A DNA stretch of 64,000 nt. Origin: Citreicoccus inhibens. Lineage in GTDB: Bacteria; Myxococcota; Myxococcia; Myxococcales; Myxococcaceae. Positions within the stretch are counted from its first letter, which is position 1; each line of letters starts with the position of its first letter. Positions 35,678 to 42,514 of the stretch are shown here, piece by piece. The notes under the pieces were generated by a model. The model was not told the origin of the DNA, made no database searches, and worked only from the letters and a program-made list of their open reading frames with translations. The stretch spans positions 1-64,000 of the forward strand of contig NZ_JAHNZT010000040.1 in assembly GCF_019039035.1 (NCBI RefSeq). The letters are read 5' to 3'. The position numbers were made by a program, and so were the translations under genes.

Positions 35678-35841
35678 GGGGTCCTCTCGGGAAGGACTTC
35701 GCTCGCGCGCATGCGCGGGCCCGGGCGAATAAGCCGCCCCTCCAGAAACAGGTCAATGCTGTTTTTCAAGAAAATAAATCAAAACCAGTAATTCATGACA
35801 CTTCATCACCACGGCCGCCTCGGGAAGTTCGAGCGGTTCAC

Positions 35842-35869
35842 TTGCAAAGTCGCTCGGAATCAATATTCT
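35842..35869 (+). promoter_or_regulatory. Possible sigma-70 promoter of the DUF2089/LiaX-like operon
   Basis: TTGCAA (35842-35847) and TATTCT (35864-35869) are 16 bases apart, each 4/6 to consensus, in a stretch much richer in A and T than the surrounding DNA. The start would fall about 20 bases before the DUF2089 gene. Confidence 0.45.
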
Positions 35870-35886
35870 CAATGTCGAAATTGATT
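35858..35886 (+). promoter_or_regulatory. Inverted repeat over the predicted promoter start
   Basis: AATCAAT (35858-35864) and ATTGATT (35880-35886) are perfect 7-bp complements spaced 15 bases apart. They bracket the -10 element and the expected start point, where a repressor operator would sit. The downstream gene encodes a helix-turn-helix protein, so autoregulation is a fair guess but not shown. Confidence 0.4.
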
Positions 35887-35897
35887 TTTGAGAGTCT

Positions 35898-36332
35898 ATG
35901 ACCACCAAGACTTCAATCCACCCGATGCCGACCCGGTGCCCCGTTTGTGGTGAAGCGACCCACATCGAGCGCGTCCGATGTGATGACTGCGACAGCGCGG
36001 TGGAGGGGCGGTTCTCCGCGGGCTGGGTGCAGCAACTGGCGCCGGAGCAGCTGGCCTTCGCCCGGGTCTTCTTGAGCTGCCGCGGGAAGATCAAAGACGT
36101 GGAGCAGGTGTTGGGCGTCTCGTACCCCACGGTGGTGGCGCGACTGGACGAGTTGGTGGCGGCGCTCGGTGGAGCCGGGCCCCTGCCGCCCGCGCCTCCG
36201 CCCCCCCCATCGCGTCCGCTCCAGTCGGCGCGCGGAAACCTGCGCCGGGCCCAGATTCTCGATGACCTCGCGGCCGGGCTCATCGACGCGGATGAGGCCG
36301 CACGTCGACTGACGAAGCGCTTTCAGGAGTGA
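35898..36332 (+). CDS. DUF2089-family helix-turn-helix protein
   Basis: A 144-residue protein. The zinc-ribbon-like start (CPVCGEATHIERVRCDDCD) and the following helices (LAFARVFLSCRGKIKDVEQVLGVSYPTVVARLDELV) are the DUF2089 signature, with the last part a winged helix-turn-helix. A proline linker leads to a C-terminal module ILDDLAAGLIDADEAARRL, a short helical hairpin that recurs at the end of the next protein. DUF2089 members elsewhere are linked to envelope-stress loci. The stop lies six bases before the next start. Confidence 0.85.
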   Translation: MTTKTSIHPMPTRCPVCGEATHIERVRCDDCDSAVEGRFSAGWVQQLAPEQLAFARVFLSCRGKIKDVEQVLGVSYPTVVARLDELVAALGGAGPLPPAPPPPPSRPLQSARGNLRRAQILDDLAAGLIDADEAARRLTKRFQE

Positions 36333-36337
36333 TGCCC

Positions 36338-37339
36338 ATGAACGAACCCGAAACGAAGCCGTTCTCTCATGAGGGCCCCACGCGCCATGAGTTGCCGTGG
36401 GGAACGGACGCGGTGCTGGAGATCGAGGCGGACGCCGCGGTCCTCACCGTTGGGCCCCTCACCGAGGGCGAGACGCCCTACATGCTCGTGCATGGCGGGG
36501 TGGAGGCCGCGGTGCGCGAGGTCGGCAAGGTGACGAAGGTGGAGTTCGGGGCGCGTGAGCCCTCGGGCTTCTTCTCCTTCTTCCTGCGCGCCGCCCCCCA
36601 CGTGCAGCTCTTCCTGCCCAACAACCTCCGCGCCAGGTTCAAGCTCGACGCGGGCGCGATCCGCATCGCCGGGCTCCAGGGCTGCCACTTGGACGTATCC
36701 ACCAACGCGGGGGCCGTGAAGCTGCGCGGCGTGGAAGGACGACTGAACCTGCGCACGCGAGCGGGCGCCATCTTCGGCGAGCAGCTCGCGGGCGCCATCC
36801 AGGCCCACACGGGCGCGGGCACGGTGAAGCTGGACATCCTCAGCCTCACCCCGGGCGAGCACCTCATCAGCTCACAGCTTGGCGCGCTGGAGGTCCGCCT
36901 GGCGCCGAACCTGGACGTGCGCGTCGAGGCGAGCACCACGCTGGGCTCGGTCCGCAATCGCTATCCCCCCCACCCCAACGCCGCCGCCACGCTGCGGCTG
37001 ATGACCGAGCTCGGCTCGGTCCGGGTCCGCGGGGCGGGCGGGGGTGAGCAGGATGATGCGCGCGACGACCACGACCCTTGGCGCCACGATGCCGAGCGCT
37101 GGCAGCGGCAGGCCGAGCGCTGGCACCGCCGCGCGGACCGCCACGCGCACCGCTGGGCCCGGGCCTGGGAGCGAGCTGCCCCTTGGGGTGGCGCCCCCGC
37201 CGACTCGCACGTCCGTCCCCCCGAGCCCGGGACGGCTGGCATCCCAGACGAGGAGTTGCGTCGCGTGTTGCAGCTCGTGCAGGACGGCAAGGTCAGCGCC
37301 GAGGACGCACAGAAACTGCTGCGCGCCATGCAGCGTTGA
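36338..37339 (+). CDS. LiaX/YvlB-like protein: DUF4097-type beta repeat with SHOCT-like C-terminal module
   Basis: A 333-residue protein; AGGAG lies eight bases before the chosen ATG. Residues 20-235 form repeated beta strands of the DUF4097 adhesin-like type (VDVSTNAGAVKLRGVEG, LNLRTRAGAIFGEQL, VEASTTLGSVRNRY). Residues 237-275 are rich in Arg, Trp and His with WxR repeats. The end, ELRRVLQLVQDGKVSAEDAQKLL, matches the helical module of YvlB/LiaX, known in Firmicutes antibiotic and envelope-stress sensing. No signal peptide or membrane helix is visible. It is cotranscribed with the DUF2089 regulator. Confidence 0.72.
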   Translation: MNEPETKPFSHEGPTRHELPWGTDAVLEIEADAAVLTVGPLTEGETPYMLVHGGVEAAVREVGKVTKVEFGAREPSGFFSFFLRAAPHVQLFLPNNLRARFKLDAGAIRIAGLQGCHLDVSTNAGAVKLRGVEGRLNLRTRAGAIFGEQLAGAIQAHTGAGTVKLDILSLTPGEHLISSQLGALEVRLAPNLDVRVEASTTLGSVRNRYPPHPNAAATLRLMTELGSVRVRGAGGGEQDDARDDHDPWRHDAERWQRQAERWHRRADRHAHRWARAWERAAPWGGAPADSHVRPPEPGTAGIPDEELRRVLQLVQDGKVSAEDAQKLLRAMQR

Positions 37340-37395
37340 GTCCGCGCAGAGAAGACGCGCGCGCACCGCGCTGGCTCCGGTAAGGTCCGCGCCTC

Positions 37396-38670
37396 ATGTC
37401 TCTCACGCAGCCGTCCGCCCCCATCGCCCCGGCTCCCGAGCCGTCTTCCGTCCCGCTCCCCCGAGACGCGGCGCGCGGCTCGGGAAAGACCCTCTCCCTC
37501 GAGGGGCTGCGTGGGCTGGCGGCCTTCACGGTCATCCTCTCCCACTGCCTCTACGGGTTCTATCCGTTCCTCCATGAGGGGGGCGCCACGCAGCTGCGGG
37601 AGCCGTGGGAGCCCGTCCTCTTCGACAGCCCCCTCTGCGCGCTCTACAACGGCACGTATTCCGTCTGCGTGTTCTTCGTGATGAGTGGTTATGTGCTGAC
37701 GCGAAAGTTCTTCGCGCATGGCGAGGTCGCGCCCTTGCAGGAGGCCGCGGTGAAGCGCTACCTGCGACTGGGCCCACCGGTGCTCGTCTCGGTCCTGTTC
37801 GGCTATGGGCTGCTCAAGGCGGGCTTGTTCCCGGCGGGCAAGAGCGACCTGGGCCCGTTCCTGGCCTCCGCGTATCAGCAGGCGCCGTCGCTCGTGGAAG
37901 CCACGAAGGAGGGACTCTATCGGGCGCTGCTCCTGGGCTCGTCGCGGTACAACTACGTGCTCTGGACCATCCAGGTGGAGTTCATCGGCTCCATCGCGCT
38001 CTTCGCCTTCCTGGCACTGTTCGGGCGCTTCCGTGGCAGCGGCTGGTTGGCCACCGCCGTGTCGCTGTTGTTCATCCGCCTCTTCCCCGAGAACGGGCTC
38101 TTCTATTCGCTCTTCTTCGTGGGGGCGTACATGCACCGGTGGCCCGATCTGGGCCGCCAGCCCGTGCTCCTGGCGCTCGCGGTGCTCGTCGGGCTCTACC
38201 TGGGGGGCTACCACTGGAACAGCGCGGCCTATGCGCACGTCGTCGCGGTGGCCAACTGGATCCAGGTCCACATCGCCACCTTCGCGTGGCCGCTCTTCTT
38301 CCCCGCGGTGGGCTCGGTGCTGCTCGTCTGGGGAATCGTGCGGGAGAACGCTGTCGCGCGGTTCCTCTCGCTGCGCCCGCTCGTGTGGCTGGGTGACAAG
38401 TCCTTTGCCATCTACCTCTTGCACAGCACGGTGCTGTCGTCGCTGGGCGTGTTCGTCTACATGGGAATGCCCACGCACCTGTCCTATCTGACACGGGCGA
38501 GCGTGGCGTCCCTCTGCGTCATCATAGGCACCTTGCTCGTCGCGATTCCCTTCGCACGCTTCGTCGACGCGCGTTCGGTGCGGCTCTCCACGTGGTTTGG
38601 CAAGCTCGCCATGGGCCAGCTCCAGGCATTCCCTGGCGCGGGCGCTGCGAAGCGAGCATCGCAACGCTAG
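37396..38670 (+). CDS. Acyltransferase 3 family membrane protein
   Basis: A 424-residue polytopic membrane protein. After a proline-rich 30-residue head, the family start LSLEGLRGLAAFTVILSHCLYGF contains the conserved His. About ten membrane helices follow (LGVFVYMGM and others). Such enzymes O-acylate sugars, lipids or antibiotics at the membrane. Nine bases separate it from the ABC exporter pair, which suggests joint work on an exported acylated compound, but that is inferred from position only. Confidence 0.87.
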   Translation: MSLTQPSAPIAPAPEPSSVPLPRDAARGSGKTLSLEGLRGLAAFTVILSHCLYGFYPFLHEGGATQLREPWEPVLFDSPLCALYNGTYSVCVFFVMSGYVLTRKFFAHGEVAPLQEAAVKRYLRLGPPVLVSVLFGYGLLKAGLFPAGKSDLGPFLASAYQQAPSLVEATKEGLYRALLLGSSRYNYVLWTIQVEFIGSIALFAFLALFGRFRGSGWLATAVSLLFIRLFPENGLFYSLFFVGAYMHRWPDLGRQPVLLALAVLVGLYLGGYHWNSAAYAHVVAVANWIQVHIATFAWPLFFPAVGSVLLVWGIVRENAVARFLSLRPLVWLGDKSFAIYLLHSTVLSSLGVFVYMGMPTHLSYLTRASVASLCVIIGTLLVAIPFARFVDARSVRLSTWFGKLAMGQLQAFPGAGAAKRASQR

Positions 38671-38679
38671 TTCAATCCC

Positions 38680-40473
38680 ATGACAGACAGGCAACGGCCC
38701 GGGCAGTCCAAGGCAGGTGTCAAAGCCGTGGGGCGGGCCCTCGGCTACCTCCGCGGCTATCGCTGGGACACTGGGGGAGCCCTCCTTTCCATCCTCTTGC
38801 TCTCCGCGGCGAACCTCGCCGCGCCCCAGCTGGTGCGGCGCGCCATTGACGGCGGGCTCGCCAAGATGGAGCACCGGACCTTGATGCTCGCCGTGGCGGG
38901 CATGGTGGCCCTGGCCGCGGCCCGCGGCCTGTTCACCTTCTTCCAGGGGTACCTCGCGGAGCGGGCCTCGCAGGGCGTCGCGTTCGATCTCCGAGACGCC
39001 CTGTTCGCCCGCATCCAGCGACTGAGCTTCAGCTACTACGACCAGGCGCAGACGGGGCAGCTGCTCACCCGCCTCACCAATGACGTGGAGCAGGTGCGCA
39101 CGTTCGTGGGCTCGGGCGTGGTGCAGGTCGTGGCCTCCGCGGCGATGCTGGTGGGCTGCGCGGTGCTGCTGCTCGCGCTCAATCCCATCCTGGCGATGGG
39201 AGCGCTGGGCGCCATCGCGCCCATCTTGTGGGTGCTCAAGAGCTTCGTCGCGAGAATCGGCCCGCTGTTCGGCCAGGGGATGATTCTCCTGAGCAAGCTC
39301 AGCACGGTGCTCCAGGAGGACCTGCGCGGACTGCGGGTGGTGCGCGCCTTCTCTGGCGAGGCACGTGAAACCGCCCGCTACTCGGCCATCAACGACGAGC
39401 TGCTCGGGCAGAGCCTCCAGGCCATCGACGCGATGTCGAGCAACTTCCCCTTCGTGGGCCTCTTCGCGAACCTGGGCACGCTGGTGGTGGTGGGCCTGGG
39501 CGGGGTGTTGATCTTCAAGGACCGCCTCACGCTGGGCGAGCTCATCGCCTTCAACAGCTACCTGGGGTTCCTGCTGATGCCCATCATGACGCTGGGGTTC
39601 CTCGCGGCGCATCTGGCGCGCGCGGGCGCCTCGGCGGTCCGGGTCTTCGAGCTGCTCGACACGGCCGTGGAGGTGGCGGACGCACCGGGTGCGCGGGAGC
39701 TGCCGCCCCTGGAGGGCCGGCTGGAGCTGCGCGACGTCCGCTTCCGTTATGCCGGCAGCGAGCGGGAGATCCTCCGCGGGGTGAGCTTCGTCGCCGAGCC
39801 CGGGCAGTTGGTGGCCATCCTCGGCACCACGGGCGCGGGCAAGAGCACCATCATCAACCTGGTCCCCCGGTTCTATGACGTGACGGGCGGCAGCGTCCTC
39901 GTGGATGGCCATGACGTGCGCGAGGTCACGCTCGCCAGCCTGCGCGGGCAGATTGGCGTGGTGCTTCAGGACGCCCTGCTCTTCTCGGGCACCGTGCGCG
40001 ACAACATCGCCTATGGCCGGCCCGACGCGAGCATGGAGCAGGTCCGCGCGGCGGCGCAGGCGGCCCAGGCCGCGGAGTTCATCGAAGCACTCCCGGGTGG
40101 CTACGACACGGTGGTGGGCGAGCGCGGCGTGGGATTGTCGGGCGGACAGCGCCAGCGGCTCGCCATCGCGAGGGCCCTGCTCACCGAGCCCCGGCTGCTC
40201 ATCCTCGATGACAGCACCTCCGCGGTGGACGCGGAGACCGAGGCCGCCATCCAAGGCGCGCTGGACCGGCTGATGCGCAAGGCGGGCTGCACCTCGCTCG
40301 TCATCGCGCAGCGGATCAGCACCGTGCGCGACGCGGACCTCATCATCGTGCTCGACGAAGGGCGCGTGGCGGCGAGCGGCAAGCACGAGGAGCTCCTCGC
40401 GACCAGTGAGCTGTACAACCAGATTCTCGGCTCGCAGCTCCAGCCGGCCGCAGCCATGGAGGCCGCGTCATGA
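38680..40473 (+). CDS. ABC exporter half-transporter, subunit with degenerate ATP site (TM287-like)
   Basis: A 597-residue fusion of a six-helix membrane domain (1-320) and an ATPase domain (350-597). Walker A is LGTTGAGKST, the signature LSGGQRQRL and Walker B LLILDDSTSAVD. The catalytic Glu after Walker B is replaced by Asp, as in the TM287-type subunit of heterodimeric exporters. It overlaps the next ABC gene by ATGA, so the two form one asymmetric exporter. Substrate unknown; multidrug or a natural product are possible. Confidence 0.92.
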   Translation: MTDRQRPGQSKAGVKAVGRALGYLRGYRWDTGGALLSILLLSAANLAAPQLVRRAIDGGLAKMEHRTLMLAVAGMVALAAARGLFTFFQGYLAERASQGVAFDLRDALFARIQRLSFSYYDQAQTGQLLTRLTNDVEQVRTFVGSGVVQVVASAAMLVGCAVLLLALNPILAMGALGAIAPILWVLKSFVARIGPLFGQGMILLSKLSTVLQEDLRGLRVVRAFSGEARETARYSAINDELLGQSLQAIDAMSSNFPFVGLFANLGTLVVVGLGGVLIFKDRLTLGELIAFNSYLGFLLMPIMTLGFLAAHLARAGASAVRVFELLDTAVEVADAPGARELPPLEGRLELRDVRFRYAGSEREILRGVSFVAEPGQLVAILGTTGAGKSTIINLVPRFYDVTGGSVLVDGHDVREVTLASLRGQIGVVLQDALLFSGTVRDNIAYGRPDASMEQVRAAAQAAQAAEFIEALPGGYDTVVGERGVGLSGGQRQRLAIARALLTEPRLLILDDSTSAVDAETEAAIQGALDRLMRKAGCTSLVIAQRISTVRDADLIIVLDEGRVAASGKHEELLATSELYNQILGSQLQPAAAMEAAS

Positions 40474-42278
40474 GGCGCCCGGGCAGCATCGAGTCCATGG
40501 CGGAGCTGGAGGTCCAGCACGCCGCGCATCGCGGGGAGGTCGCTCGGCGACTCCTGACGGAGCTGCGGCCGTACCGCGGCATGTTGACCGTGGCCATGGT
40601 GTTCATCGCGGTGGGTGCCGGAGCGCAGTCCCTGGCGCCGTACCTGGTGAGCCGCGCCATCGACCGGGACATCGGGCACCGCGACCTCCTGGGGCTCGCG
40701 GGCACCATGGGCGCGCTGCTCGTCGTCTACCTGGTTGGAGCGTTCGCCCAGCGCGAGCAGACCCGCCGCGTGGGCGCGATGGGGCAGCGCGTGCTCGCGG
40801 TGCTGCGCGTGCGGCTCTTCACCCAGCTCCAATCGCTCCCCCTCGCCTACTTCGACAAGCGCTCCCTGGGCGACCTGATGAGCCGCGTCGCCAGCGACGT
40901 GGAGACGCTCAATCAGTTCTTCTCGCAGGGGCTGACGCAGTTGCTGGGGTCGCTCATCGGGTTGGTGGGCATCCTCGTGACGATGCTGGTGCTCAACGCG
41001 CCCCTGGCGCTCGCGTGCTTCACCATCATCCCCGTGATGCTGGCCACGACCTGGCTCTTCGCGGCGCGCGCGCGACGCGCGTATCGCAAGACGCGGGAGA
41101 CGGTGGGCAACGTCACCGCTGAGCTCCAGGAGGAGATCGTCGGCGTGCGGCAGGCCCAGGCCTTCAACCGGACGGAGATGAACATCGAGCGCTTCCGCCA
41201 GCGCAACGCCGCGAACCGCGATGCGAACGTGGCCGCGGTGGGCGTCACCTCCGCGTTCTCTCCCGCCATCGACGTGCTGTCCGCCCTGTCCACCGCGCTG
41301 GTGATTGGCTATGGCGGCTCGCTCGTGCTCGCGGGGCGCTTGAGCGTGGGGATGCTCGCCGCGTTCCTCATCTACGTGCAGCAGTTCTTCCGGCCCGTGC
41401 AGCTCGCGGCGTCGGTCTACACGTTGATGCAGTCCGCGCTCGCGGGCGCCGAGCGGGTGTTCGCCATCTTCGACGAGCCGCGCGAGCCCGCGGACATCCC
41501 CGGGGCGCACGTCCTGCAACGCGTCGAGGGGAACCTGGAGTTCGACCGGGTGTCCTTCCACTACGACCCCGCGAACCCGGTGCTGCGCGACGTGACCTTC
41601 CAGGTCCGCCGAGGCCAGACCGTGGCCCTCGTCGGCAAGACGGGCGCAGGAAAGACGACGGTCGCGAGCCTCGTCCCTCGCTTCTACGACGTCACCTCGG
41701 GCACGGTCCGTCTGGATGGCCACGACGTGCGCCAGGTGACGCGCGCGAGCCTTCGCCAGCAGCTCGCGATGGTGCTCCAGGAGCCCGTGCTCTTCTCGGG
41801 GACCATCGCGGACAACATCGGCTACGGGAAGCCGGACGCGACGCGCGAGGAGATTGAAGCGGCCGCGCGCGCCGTGCACGCGCACGACTTCATCGCGGCG
41901 TTGCCCAAGGGCTATGACAGCGTGCTCGGGGAGGGGGGCTCCTCGCTGAGTCAGGGGCAGCGCCAGCTGCTCGCGTTCGCGCGCGCCGTCATCACGGATC
42001 CGCGCGTGCTCATCCTGGATGAGGCCACCGCGAACATCGACACGCGCACCGAGGCGCTCATCCAGCAGGCCCTGGCCACACTGCTCGCCGGGCGCACCAG
42101 CATCGTCATCGCGCACCGGCTGAGCACCATCCGGACCGCGGATCTCATCCTCGTCATCGACGCGGGCCGGGTCGCGGAGCAGGGCACGCACGACGAGCTG
42201 CTCCGACACGGTGGGCTGTACGCGGACCTGTACCAACGGCAGTTCCGGGAGTCGCAGCCGGTGCGCAGCACGGGGTAG
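40470..42278 (+). CDS. ABC exporter half-transporter, catalytically complete subunit (TM288-like)
   Basis: A 602-residue half-transporter starting at the ATG that overlaps the previous stop. The membrane domain (1-335) is followed by an ATPase with Walker A VGKTGAGKTTV, signature LSQGQRQLL and Walker B LILDEATANID, with the catalytic Glu present. The LSQGQ variant signature contributes to the partner's degenerate site, the pattern known from TM287/288. The pair should hydrolyse ATP mainly at one site. Confidence 0.92.
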   Translation: MRRPGSIESMAELEVQHAAHRGEVARRLLTELRPYRGMLTVAMVFIAVGAGAQSLAPYLVSRAIDRDIGHRDLLGLAGTMGALLVVYLVGAFAQREQTRRVGAMGQRVLAVLRVRLFTQLQSLPLAYFDKRSLGDLMSRVASDVETLNQFFSQGLTQLLGSLIGLVGILVTMLVLNAPLALACFTIIPVMLATTWLFAARARRAYRKTRETVGNVTAELQEEIVGVRQAQAFNRTEMNIERFRQRNAANRDANVAAVGVTSAFSPAIDVLSALSTALVIGYGGSLVLAGRLSVGMLAAFLIYVQQFFRPVQLAASVYTLMQSALAGAERVFAIFDEPREPADIPGAHVLQRVEGNLEFDRVSFHYDPANPVLRDVTFQVRRGQTVALVGKTGAGKTTVASLVPRFYDVTSGTVRLDGHDVRQVTRASLRQQLAMVLQEPVLFSGTIADNIGYGKPDATREEIEAAARAVHAHDFIAALPKGYDSVLGEGGSSLSQGQRQLLAFARAVITDPRVLILDEATANIDTRTEALIQQALATLLAGRTSIVIAHRLSTIRTADLILVIDAGRVAEQGTHDELLRHGGLYADLYQRQFRESQPVRSTG

Positions 42279-42514
42279 CGGAGGAGGGCCTGAGTGGTCG
42301 CCGGGTCTCCGCTGCCGCCTCGCGGAGTCGGACGGCACCCGGTGTCCACCGCGGGGAAGCGCGGGGGCCGAGCGGGGTGTTTTGGAGCAACAGCACCGCG
42401 CTTCGCGTTGGCCGGGCAACAGGACGGTCGCGCGTCCTCGGATCACTCCCACGCCCGTGGGATAGATCTTCCATCCCCCTGAAGGGTTCGTCTGTCCCCT
42501 GCCCCGCTCCGCTC

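Noticed and set aside
36961-40386. Very long minus-strand frame opposite the LiaX-like, acyltransferase and ABC genes
   Set aside because: It is the shadow of high-GC coding genes on the other strand; the translation is rich in Arg, His and Glu without a domain, and the plus-strand genes have clear motifs.
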